A DNA stretch of 64,000 nucleotides from an uncultured Treponema sp. (GTDB lineage Bacteria; Spirochaetota; Spirochaetia; Treponematales; Treponemataceae). Every line of letters starts with the position of its first letter. Positions within the stretch are counted from its first letter, which is position 1. Position numbers and translations under genes: made by a program. Shown here piece by piece: positions 52,518-62,000 of this stretch. The DNA lies in the NCBI GenBank assembly GCA_947165895.1, contig CAMVCB010000001.1, positions 186,001 through 250,000 of the forward strand. The letters run 5' to 3'. The notes beneath the pieces were generated by a model, which did no database searches, had not been told where the DNA came from, and worked only from the letters and a program-made list of their open reading frames with translations.

Positions 52518-54440
52518 CTATTCCAGAAGCTTAAGGAATTCTTTTTCATCAATTACGGGAATGCCAAGCTTTGCAGCCTTTACATTTTTAGAAGAACCGC
52601 TTGTCGTGTCATTTGTAACAAGATAGCTCAAGTCCTTTGTGACTGAAGATTTTATTGAACCTCCCTTGTCCTTTACCATTTTTTCAGCATCGGCACGCTT
52701 AATGGAAAGCTCACCTGTAAAACAGAAGGATTTTCCGCTAAGCTTACCGCCCGTCGCTTCTTCAATCAAAATAGTTCCGGACTCAAGAAGAGCTCTCATT
52801 TCATCTTCATTTTCTTCAAGACCTTCTTTTATTGTCCGCGCAGTGATTTGGGCAAAACCGTAGACAGAGGCAATCTGGTCTTCACTGGCAGAAAGAAGCT
52901 TTTCAAGACTGTCAAAACCTGCTCCTGTAAGCTTTTCTGCAAGAGTTTCTCCAAAGCCTTCAATATCAAAGCCCGCAAGAAAAACCGGCAGCTTCATGCG
53001 ACGGTGATTCTGGATTGAAGCATAAACCTTCTGAGCTCCAAGAGATTTTTTTTCTGCCTCAATGCTCTCTTCATTTAAAAAGTATGGAACAAGCTGATCA
53101 GAAGTAAGCTTATAAATATCAGAAATAGAAGTTACAAGTCCGTCCTTAAAAAGAGAAGTGATTAAAGTTTCGCCAAGGTCACGGATATCAACGACAGACT
53201 GCCATTTTAAAAGCTGATGCAGAACCCGCTTTGAACAGCCTTTATTCGGACAGAAAAGCCTGCTTCCCTCATCAACAAGCTTTGTTCCGCAGGTTTCGCA
53301 GATGCATGGAAAGACAACATCTCTTTCCTCCCCGGAATTTTCAGTCGGAAGAACTCCCATGATTTTTGGAATGATTTCCCCCCGCTTTACGACTACAACA
53401 TGACTTCCTATGCGGACGCCAAGCTGGCGCATTGTGTCAGGGTTTGCAAGACTGGCCCTCTGAACCTTAGTTCCGTTGAGCTCCACTTCGTCAAAAATTG
53501 CTACCGGAGTGTAGGTGCCGCCGTTACGGCTCCATTCAACCTCGCGCAAAATAGAAACAGCTTCTTCAAGGCTGAACTTAAAGGCAATCTGGCGGTCAGG
53601 GCGGTTACGGCTTGCGTCATCAAGATTTATCGCCCTTTCCTTTACGACAAGGCCGTCAATATCAAAAGGAATGGAAGTTTTCCGTTCTTCCATTATTTTT
53701 TCCCGGTAAAGTATAACCTCGTCAGGACTTTTGCAGATTTCAAGGCGGACAGTATCAAAACCGCACTTTTTCAAAAAGCTGATTTTTTCCTCTTCATCCT
53801 TAAAAAAAACTTTTCCACTTGTTTCAAGTGCGTCGTAGGTAATCAGATTGAGATACTGGCTTCCTTCCCCGTCCTTACGCTTCATAAGGCCGTTGGCCGC
53901 ATTACGGCAGTTTGCCTTGTCTGCAAAGTGATTTTTATGAACCTCGTGGGTCATAATGACTTCGCCGCGAATACCGCCTGTATAATCAAGAAGCTGACCA
54001 TCTATAAAAAGCTGAGATTTTACCCCGCCCATTTTGCGCGCGTTCGCAGTAATGTCGTCGCCGATTGTGCCGTCGCCGCGCGTCACGGCCCTTACAAGCT
54101 TTCCATGCTCGTACTGAAGCTCAAGGGAGGCACCGTCAAGCTTATATTCAACAAGATATTCCTCATACACGTGCTTTTTTGCCCATGCAAGAAATTCCTC
54201 AGGGCTCGCAGCCTTTTCCTGACTTCCCATAGGCATGACATGGCGGATTTTTGCAAAATTTCCGCTGTCTGCCCCGATTTTCTGCAGGACGGAATTTGAA
54301 GGATCAAGGCTTTTTAACTCATCCCAGAGCTTATCAAATTCGGCATCAGAAATTTCTGCCTCGCCGTTATAATAGGAAGCCTGATATTTTTTTATGAGGC
54401 CTTCCAGTTCTGATATTCTTGCACTTTCAAATAAATCCAT
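52518..54440 (-). CDS. ligA: NAD-dependent DNA ligase
   Basis: 640 residues: adenylation domain with the K-x-D-G lysine (VEYKLDGASLEL), the OB fold (GSHVVVVKRGEIIPKI), a Cys4 zinc finger (CETCGTKLVDEGSRLFCPNKGC), helix-hairpin-helix repeats and a C-terminal BRCT (GKSFCFTGELSIKRADAEKMV). Somewhat shorter than the usual 670 residues. It overlaps trmB by TAATG. Confidence 0.94.
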   Translation of the reverse strand: MDLFESARISELEGLIKKYQASYYNGEAEISDAEFDKLWDELKSLDPSNSVLQKIGADSGNFAKIRHVMPMGSQEKAASPEEFLAWAKKHVYEEYLVEYKLDGASLELQYEHGKLVRAVTRGDGTIGDDITANARKMGGVKSQLFIDGQLLDYTGGIRGEVIMTHEVHKNHFADKANCRNAANGLMKRKDGEGSQYLNLITYDALETSGKVFFKDEEEKISFLKKCGFDTVRLEICKSPDEVILYREKIMEERKTSIPFDIDGLVVKERAINLDDASRNRPDRQIAFKFSLEEAVSILREVEWSRNGGTYTPVAIFDEVELNGTKVQRASLANPDTMRQLGVRIGSHVVVVKRGEIIPKIMGVLPTENSGEERDVVFPCICETCGTKLVDEGSRLFCPNKGCSKRVLHQLLKWQSVVDIRDLGETLITSLFKDGLVTSISDIYKLTSDQLVPYFLNEESIEAEKKSLGAQKVYASIQNHRRMKLPVFLAGFDIEGFGETLAEKLTGAGFDSLEKLLSASEDQIASVYGFAQITARTIKEGLEENEDEMRALLESGTILIEEATGGKLSGKSFCFTGELSIKRADAEKMVKDKGGSIKSSVTKDLSYLVTNDTTSGSSKNVKAAKLGIPVIDEKEFLKLLE

Positions 54441-55156
54441 TATATTTTCTCAAAGAAAAGTTCAGTAATAGGCCGGTCTGCCGCAAGTCCCTTGCGTTCA
54501 AACTTAGTCTGCTTGCGCCACTTCTGAGCCGGAGCAAATCCGTCATATTTATTCTTCAACATTGCAGTCTGATTAAGCTCTTCCAGGGCAAATTCTGCGT
54601 ATTCAAGCCAGTCAGTTACAAAGTAAAGGTAACCGCCCTTTGCAAGCTTCTGGGCAAAAAGATTTGTTCTTGGTCTCTGAACCATTCGCCTTTTGTGATG
54701 ACGTTTTTTAGGCCATGGATCCGGGAAGAAAATATGAAAACCGTTAACTGTATTGTCTCCAATCATTTCGCGCAGAACTTCAACAGCATCGTATTCAATG
54801 ATAAAAAGATTTTTTAATTCACGCTTCTGGATTTCGTTTAAAAGCTTTCCGACTCCGGGGCGGTGAACTTCAATTCCAAGATAGTTGATATCAGGATTTG
54901 CTTCTGCAAGGTCAGCAGTTGCATCACCCATTCCAAATCCAATTTCGATAATTACAGGATTTGTATTTCCAAAAATATCTACAAAATTAAGATGTTTTTT
55001 TTCAAAAGGAATACACCAGCGGGGAGAAAGCTCATTATAAGCCTTTTCCTGAGCCGCAGTCATTCTTCCTATTCGAAGAACGTAAGTTTTAATTTCTCTT
55101 TTTAATCCCTCAATTGCATCCGAAGCGGGCAAGGGGGAGGAATCGTTATTACTCAT
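54440..55156 (-). CDS. trmB: tRNA (guanine-N7-)-methyltransferase
   Basis: 238 residues: [19 protein letters not shown] (SAM motif), [13 protein letters not shown], and the signature [18 protein letters not shown]. It methylates G46 of tRNA. CAGGTGG precedes the start. It is cotranscribed with ligA. Confidence 0.93.
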   Translation of the reverse strand: MSNNDSSPLPASDAIEGLKREIKTYVLRIGRMTAAQEKAYNELSPRWCIPFEKKHLNFVDIFGNTNPVIIEIGFGMGDATADLAEANPDINYLGIEVHRPGVGKLLNEIQKRELKNLFIIEYDAVEVLREMIGDNTVNGFHIFFPDPWPKKRHHKRRMVQRPRTNLFAQKLAKGGYLYFVTDWLEYAEFALEELNQTAMLKNKYDGFAPAQKWRKQTKFERKGLAADRPITELFFEKI

Positions 55157-55189
55157 AAACCACCTGTAAAATAATGTATGTTAATAAAA

Positions 55190-55852
55190 TCAGTTTTCAT
55201 CAGGAATTACAAGACGTTTAGGCATTATGCACAAGACAGTCTTATCTTTTGCCTGCCATACGATATTGTAATAAGAAGCATTTGAAAACATATTCCACAT
55301 TTTTCTGACAGAATTCAGATTATCTGTCTGAATGTCATAATATAACAAAATGCCCTTTTCGTCATAAATTGCAATTTTTTTATCTGCTTCAGCCTCTTTC
55401 ATTTTTTCTTCGGCCTCACAGGCTTTTAACTCATAAAAATCTTCGTCGTAAGAAAAATCCAGCTTCTGCAGGGCCTGATTCTCGTCAGCATTGCGCAAAA
55501 CCAGGCTGTAAGAATCACAGGGAAAGTGCTGGTCACGCTGCATTACAAAGTTTGTATAGCCTGACCAGGAACGGTCACCGCTTTTTATATGGATAAGATC
55601 CCTGCTGCTCCATTCAAAGCCTTCCTTTGGAGATGAAAGAAGCAGCTCTTCGCTTCTTCTTGTGTCTGATTCAGATTCAATAAAAAGACAGAGCCTTGCA
55701 GACGGCAGGGATTCTTCATCCTGATATTCAAAGATGACAGACATTTCACCAGTCTTTATATCTGCAGTCGCTTGGGAGCAGGAGATAAAAAATCCGGCAG
55801 AAATAATAAAAAAAGAGAAAAATCCGGCTGATTTTTTCAGAAAACTGCCCAT
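55190..55852 (-). CDS. Putative lipoprotein of unknown function
   Basis: 220 residues with a lipoprotein signal (FFIISAGFFISC, Cys at about residue 25). The mature part is beta-rich with an acidic helical section (KACEAEEKMKEAEADK). Not recognised; likely limited to treponemes. It lies one base after the upstream gene and 33 nt before trmB. Confidence 0.62.
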   Translation of the reverse strand: MGSFLKKSAGFFSFFIISAGFFISCSQATADIKTGEMSVIFEYQDEESLPSARLCLFIESESDTRRSEELLLSSPKEGFEWSSRDLIHIKSGDRSWSGYTNFVMQRDQHFPCDSYSLVLRNADENQALQKLDFSYDEDFYELKACEAEEKMKEAEADKKIAIYDEKGILLYYDIQTDNLNSVRKMWNMFSNASYYNIVWQAKDKTVLCIMPKRLVIPDEN

Positions 55853-55853
55853 T

Positions 55854-57017
55854 CTAGAAATTAAAGTTCAGATTAATGACGGTAAGCTCACTTGCGGAAA
55901 ACTGATTTACCAGAGATTCGAACTTAACATTAACCTTTTTGCAGGCGTCATCAAGATAAGAAAGATAATACAAGCCAAGGTCAGTGCCTTCCTGTCCTTC
56001 CGGTAAATCACGGTAGAAGTCAATAAGGGTCTTTTTTGCTGTATTTGATGACTTTGCAGTTTCGATATTTTCCTTTACTTCCTGGAATTCATCGTCCTTG
56101 TTATAAAGGGTAATAGCCAGCCTTCCCTGCTTTCCGATTGAAGTAGAACCGCCGCCAAGCTTCCATGAAAGGAATACCAGCTCATGCTTTCTCTGAAGCT
56201 CCTGAACGATTTTTGCGCGGATTTCAGGGTCATAAATCAAAGCATCTATATCCTGAATTCCGTGATACATATTTTTTGCTTCCTTACGGATGTTTGTATT
56301 TTCGTTGTTGAGGGCAAGCTCCATCACCATTACCGAAATATATTCAGCAACCTTCGATTTTTCCATGTACTGGGTAAGAATATTTCTGATTGCAACATAC
56401 ATTTCGTTTGCACCTTCATTTTTTGCAAACAAAGTGATGATATACCAGTTCATAAGTCCAAGGCGGTTCATGAATTTTTCAGACATCAGAAGATAAATAT
56501 TCTTTTCTTCTGATGAAAACTCTTCATTAGCCATTACGGACTTCCATACAGGCTCCAGAATCTGTTTTCTTGTAGTCTGAATGATATTTTCTTTATTAGA
56601 AAGAATGGTTCTGAGCTGACGCTCACTCATTTCTGTTCTTTCATCAATAAGATGGGTTGGATTTGCACGGTTATGCTTTCTTACACACTCGCACTGAATA
56701 AGGGCCGAATAAACTTCGCGGTCAAACTGTTTATAGAGGATGGAAAAAACGATTACCTTTGAAAGATCCATTACTTCCTGGCGCGAAGAAACGAATTCGG
56801 ACATAGAAATTTCAATTTTGGAGATATAATCAACCAAAATCATACTTTGGATTGACTGAGGAGAGAACTTGTTTAAGGATATACCATACTCTTCAACGTT
56901 ATCAGCCAGTTTAAAACGCAAAAGCTTTTTATTATGACTAATAAAATTTGAAGCCCCGTCTTCAGTTAAGACAACTTTTAACGGTAATTCAAGTATAAAT
57001 TTTTTATCGGTTGCCAT
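55854..57017 (-). CDS. Conserved spirochaete protein of unknown function
   Basis: 387 residues, no signal peptide, mostly helical. The N-terminus (LPLKVVLTEDGASNFI) starts with strands, and the C-terminal region contains KQGRLAITLYNKDDEFQEV. No catalytic motif is recognised. It has a well-formed promoter upstream and heads the run to the lipoprotein, trmB and ligA. Confidence 0.65.
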   Translation of the reverse strand: MATDKKFILELPLKVVLTEDGASNFISHNKKLLRFKLADNVEEYGISLNKFSPQSIQSMILVDYISKIEISMSEFVSSRQEVMDLSKVIVFSILYKQFDREVYSALIQCECVRKHNRANPTHLIDERTEMSERQLRTILSNKENIIQTTRKQILEPVWKSVMANEEFSSEEKNIYLLMSEKFMNRLGLMNWYIITLFAKNEGANEMYVAIRNILTQYMEKSKVAEYISVMVMELALNNENTNIRKEAKNMYHGIQDIDALIYDPEIRAKIVQELQRKHELVFLSWKLGGGSTSIGKQGRLAITLYNKDDEFQEVKENIETAKSSNTAKKTLIDFYRDLPEGQEGTDLGLYYLSYLDDACKKVNVKFESLVNQFSASELTVINLNFNF

Positions 57018-57055
57018 ACTCCACCCAAAGAATAAAACATTTTTTACTTTTATAA

Positions 57056-57084
57056 ATTATAACCTATCGGACTTGCATTGTAAA
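57056..57084 (-). promoter_or_regulatory. Promoter of the 57017 operon
   Basis: TTTACA (57084-57079), 17-bp spacer, TATAAT (57061-57056): 5/6 and 6/6. A GGGTGGAG site and normal leader precede the ATG, unlike the leaderless genes nearby. Confidence 0.7.
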
Positions 57085-57109
57085 CATAAAATTCTTAAAC
57101 TGAATTCAG

Positions 57110-59056
57110 ATGAAAACAAGGATTCTAAAGGCATTTTTTATACTTCTCTTTAGTGCAACGCTAAACCTTCCGCTTGTTTCTGAAAGCACACAAAAAGGAA
57201 GCAGACTATGCCGGCAGGTTTTTGATTTTCTTGATGAAGAAGGCTTCCAGCCCAAAACACAATCCCTCTTAAACTCAGGAAAAAACGATTTTCCCTTTAA
57301 CGTTTACATAGAATTCAATTCAGAAAATGAAGCTCTTTCAAATCTCCTGCTTGTTTTTGAAATGGACAGCGCTCTTTCAAATAAAGAACTGATAAAAAAG
57401 TACCTGAACTTTATAACAGAATCTGACTATGATTGCAATACGACAGTACTCTTTGCTTACGGTGAAAATCAGAACCTTACCCAGAAAATCCAGCTTTACG
57501 GAACAGAAATATTTATAGATAACTTTTACACAAATGAAAATTATACCGCCCTTTACATCGAGCTTGATGAAGAAAAAAATCAGCTTGTGGTAAACAGCGG
57601 AAAAAATATTTCACCCGGAAGCCTTATAAAAGAAAGCTATAATTCCTATATCCGAAATAAACTTCCTGTAAAGCATAATCTTGTGTATTTGAGTCAGCTT
57701 TACTTTGTTGCAGATGCAGAAGAAAGAAACCTTGAAACTTTTTTTACCAAGGGAATTCCCGCAATAAAACTCTGCTTTGCAAAAGACAGCCCTCAGGACA
57801 GCATTCTGAAGGTTCTTGAAGAAATCAGCAATCAGGCCTTTGAAAATGATTACTGGGACAACTGGGAGCAGCACTTTATCCTTGTAAATCTTTTTTCGCA
57901 GTACAGGATATTAAATGAAATAACTATTTTATTCTTTTTTATGTTTATCATCGCCCTTATTCTGGTTTTTATCTTCGTATTCGGCTATATAAATTCTTTT
58001 ATAAAGGCTATGGCCTGGAAAAACATCCGCTATATCTGGTATGCGGCGCCGCTTACTGCCCTTCTTGCCTATCTTGGCTTCAGAATGGGAAGGGGGCTTT
58101 TTTTTAATTTTTCTCCAAAAAGCGATTATTCAAAGATATACCTGCTGCTCTGGCTTCAGATTAATTCAAGCCTGCTGCTTATTTCAATTTTTTACGCTCT
58201 TCTTGCCCGTTTTAACAATAAATTTACAGAAGGCTCTATAGATTATCTTGTTCTGCTTTCAACCTTTATCAATCAGTCTATTTTTTCCTGCTTTGATATT
58301 TCACTTTTTCCAATGTTTCTGATTATTTTTGCGGCAGCATTTTTTACAATTATTTTCAGAAGATTTTTTTCCCACATTTATCTTTTTCTGCTGCTTTCAC
58401 TTCTTCTGGCTCCTTATGCCCACAGCTTCCTTGAGATTACGGACAGCCGTTATGCCCTGGACTATTTATTAAACACAAATTTCTGGTGTCTTGCCCTGGC
58501 CCTTGTCGTTACCCCCATGTTTCTTTTATTTTTCAGGGTGCTGATTAAATTCCGGGAAGAAAACAAAAATCACAGGAAGGTGGTGCTTTTTTCACTGGGG
58601 TATATTCTATTAATTTTTACAGTCATTTCCCTGATCAGTCTTGTAAGTCTGCCGGGAAGAAATAAGGCACCTTCAAAAAATGAAAAAGAAAAAATAATCG
58701 TCAGCTCGGATGAAAATACAATCAGGGTTGAAGTAATTGATCAGAATATTTTTGATGATTTACTCAGGACTGTAAGTGTTGATACAGGAAAAGACGTTGA
58801 AATATGTAATGTAAGCATTATTGGAAGTACAGGACAGCCGGTTTTATATTCTGATTACGATTCCCAGGCGATAAATGACACAACTACAGCCTTCAGCATT
58901 CCGGCAAATCCTCCCCGCCAGCTTTCATTCACTTACGGAAGTACAAAAGAACCAAGCTTTGTTAAAGTCACTACAATTTATTCAAAAGATGACTCAGATC
59001 TTTATTATCTTGAAGAAAGTGTCGTAACACTGAACAGTCCGGGCGGTAAAAAATGA
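57110..59056 (+). CDS. Large inner-membrane protein of unknown function
   Basis: 648 residues: signal peptide, a periplasmic domain of about 250 residues (FPFNVYIEFNSENEALSNLLLVFEMD; ALYIELDEE), then 7-8 hydrophobic spans (first ITILFFFMFIIALILVFIFVFGY) and a C-terminal soluble part. The layout recalls GPI-transamidase/M28-like membrane proteins but no metal ligands are obvious. The stop overlaps the dinB start as ATGA. Confidence 0.65.
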   Translation: MKTRILKAFFILLFSATLNLPLVSESTQKGSRLCRQVFDFLDEEGFQPKTQSLLNSGKNDFPFNVYIEFNSENEALSNLLLVFEMDSALSNKELIKKYLNFITESDYDCNTTVLFAYGENQNLTQKIQLYGTEIFIDNFYTNENYTALYIELDEEKNQLVVNSGKNISPGSLIKESYNSYIRNKLPVKHNLVYLSQLYFVADAEERNLETFFTKGIPAIKLCFAKDSPQDSILKVLEEISNQAFENDYWDNWEQHFILVNLFSQYRILNEITILFFFMFIIALILVFIFVFGYINSFIKAMAWKNIRYIWYAAPLTALLAYLGFRMGRGLFFNFSPKSDYSKIYLLLWLQINSSLLLISIFYALLARFNNKFTEGSIDYLVLLSTFINQSIFSCFDISLFPMFLIIFAAAFFTIIFRRFFSHIYLFLLLSLLLAPYAHSFLEITDSRYALDYLLNTNFWCLALALVVTPMFLLFFRVLIKFREENKNHRKVVLFSLGYILLIFTVISLISLVSLPGRNKAPSKNEKEKIIVSSDENTIRVEVIDQNIFDDLLRTVSVDTGKDVEICNVSIIGSTGQPVLYSDYDSQAINDTTTAFSIPANPPRQLSFTYGSTKEPSFVKVTTIYSKDDSDLYYLEESVVTLNSPGGKK

Positions 59057-62000
59057 GTCAGTGTCCGGAAAATAAAACATGGTTTCTTCACGTAGATCTT
59101 GATGCTTTTTTTGCCTCTGTTGAGCAGCTGGACAATCCCTCTTACATGGGAAAGCCTGTAATTGTTGGCGGAAATCCCAACGAAAAAAGAAGCGTTGTTT
59201 CAACAGCCTCCTACGAAGCAAGAGCCTTTGGAGTTCATTCTGCCATGCCGGGCTTCCAGGCCTATAAGCTGTGCCCACAGGGAATCTTCGTTCACCCAAG
59301 AATGGAACGTTACGAAGAACTTTCCTATCAGATTATGTCAATTTTTAAAGACTTTTCGCCTGATGTTCAGCAGATGTCGATTGACGAAGCCTTTATTGAC
59401 CTTACGGGAACAGAAAAACTTTTCGGGCCGCCGGAAGAAACTGCCTTCAAAATAAAAGAGCGGGTAAAAAATGAAACAGGACTTACGGTCAGCATAGGAC
59501 TTGCAGCTACAAAGTATATTGCAAAAATTGCCTCGGGTTATAAAAAGCCGGATGGATTTTTCTTTGTAAAACCAGGCGAAGAAAAAGCTTTTATGGAAAA
59601 GCTTTCCCTGAACAAGGTATGGGGCATAGGGCAAAAATCACTGGAAATGCTCAATAAAGGGGGCATTTATTCTACAAAGGATATTCTTGAACGGGATTAT
59701 GAAACTCTGGAATTTCAGTTTGGAAAAAATACTGCTGATTTTTTATTCGACGTAATGCATAATGGCGGGGCAAATGTATTTAAAACAGAAAGAAAATCCC
59801 ATTCCATAAGCGCAGAAGAAACCTTCCCTGTCGATATCACATCTTCCTACAGTGCCCAGACAGTCCTTCTTCAGCTTGCCCACGAAGTTTACTTCCGCCT
59901 TCTCCGCGAAGAAAGCTATTCAAAAACCGCGGTTGTAAAAATCCGCTACAATGATTTTAAAACTCTTTCGGTTCAGAAAACCCTCACTTCAAACATAATG
60001 AATCTGGATTCCTTTTTTGAGGTGATAAAAGAGCTTTTTGAAAAAAAATATGACGGAAAAAGCGGAATCCGCCTTCTTGGAGTGGGACTTGATAACGTAA
60101 CAAAAGCAGAAAGCCCCCAGCAGCAGTCACTTTTTGATGACGGCAGCCAGAAAAAGCAGGCAATTGAAAAGGCAATTCTTTCTCTGGAAAAAAAGCATCC
60201 CGAAATTAAAATCCAGAAGGCAAGAACGCTAAAAAGCCTGAAGGGACTTCTTTTATTCGGCTTACTATCGGGGACAGGCGGTCTTTTCACAAAGGGAGGG
60301 GCTTTTCCATCAGGAAATCTTTACGCCCAGACTAATAGCAGCGTAGAAGCAAAGGGTGCCGGCTCTACCCTTCCATCAGCCTTCCCGGATTTAGTAATAA
60401 ACAATAATCCCGAAACTCTTTACGACTGGGATTTAAATGATAAAAATCATGTTGAGTTTTCAATAAAAGGCTGGTGGCAGGGACTTTTTGAAGAAAGTCT
60501 TGTGTGGAGCTTTGGCGGAGCAGATGATTCTTCACAAAGTGATGCACAGAATACATTTTCGCCTGGAAGACCGGTTTTTAAGCAGGCGGTTGATCTTACA
60601 GCCCTTGTAAACCTTAATAACAGCTGGTTCTTTGAGGCAAGCTTTTCTGATGAATTTAAGAAAAATACCTATGCCGTCACCTGGCGTGGCCAGGGCTACC
60701 TGCGTCAGACAAGGCTTTCTAACCGCGGCATAAACATGCTTTCCAGCTATTCCGCAGAAACTTTCGGCTACGCTTTGAAAGGCGGAAACAATCAGGCGCC
60801 GGGACTAAGCCTGCATTTTGAGGATTTTCTTGACGACCGCTGGGCCGCAGATTTTATCTTCCGCTACGACATGACAAAAACAAAAACTGCCACCTTCTAC
60901 GGCATGAACAGCGTTACCGACCTTCAGATTGAACTTAAAGATTATATGGCAGGCAGCCGCTTTGTAATTCCAGAGGGGGCGACAGCTGCACTTTCTGATA
61001 TAAAAGATATTTATGTTGAAAACTCTTCCGGCTCCTATACAGATAAAAATAAAAAGAAATTCAAAAAGCTTTCTACATCTGATTACATGATTGTCGAATC
61101 ACAGAATATGATTATTCTTGCAAGCTCTGCCAACGCTTCCCGTCAAAATGGAAAAACTCCGACTCTTCTTGTAACTTTTAATTCTGCCGCTACAGTAAAT
61201 ATGATTGACAGTCAGACCGGCGCTTATGATGATGAGCAGAGCTTTGCGGGAAAAATTCAGAAATTTTTTAACGAACACACTGAAAAAGAAATAAAGCTTT
61301 CAAATTATGCAGGACCACGAACAGGCTCAATTGAAGGCAGCAATGCCCTTGTCCTGCAGAACAGCACAGGCTTTTCACCTTACCTCTGTGCTTCATATTA
61401 CGATTTGGGAATTACAAAGGATGCAGACATTTCTTTGATTTATAAAAACAATGAAAAAGAAGCAGACGGATTTTTAATTGAAGAAGTTACAGAAAACTTT
61501 TCTGCCATCAGGGATGACTTTTTTTCGGTAAATCACAAATTTGCAAGAATCATACAGCTTTCAAGGCAGTCAAAATCCCTGCAGGAGCCGTGGAATCGTT
61601 TTCCTATGGGCTCTGAAAATCCTGAAATCTATTTAAATCTTAAGGCTGGAACTGATACGGTAATTCTTGTGCGCTCCTATTCGCCGGTTTCAGAATTTTT
61701 AATAGGAACTTCGGCTGCCGGAGGAACTGTTCTTGTTTATAAAAACGGTATTCTTGATACAGGAGCAAAATTTTACCCGGAAAACGGAAAAGTTGAACTT
61801 TCTTCCGGAGTTGGAACAACAGATAAAATCACAATTATCTGGCAGGAAGATAACAGTAACTTTGGAAGCGGCTCGCTTTCTACAGGGGCAGGCCTTATCT
61901 ATAATTTCACGGACAATTTTAAAGGCGACCTTGCCCTTACAGCAACAATTCCCCTTTCATTTGGAGAAAAATACAGCGTTCAGTCTAATTTAAAACCCGG

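Noticed and set aside
53400..54299. 299-residue plus-strand ORF
   Set aside because: It lies entirely opposite ligA, whose domains are all intact; its composition is that of an antisense shadow.
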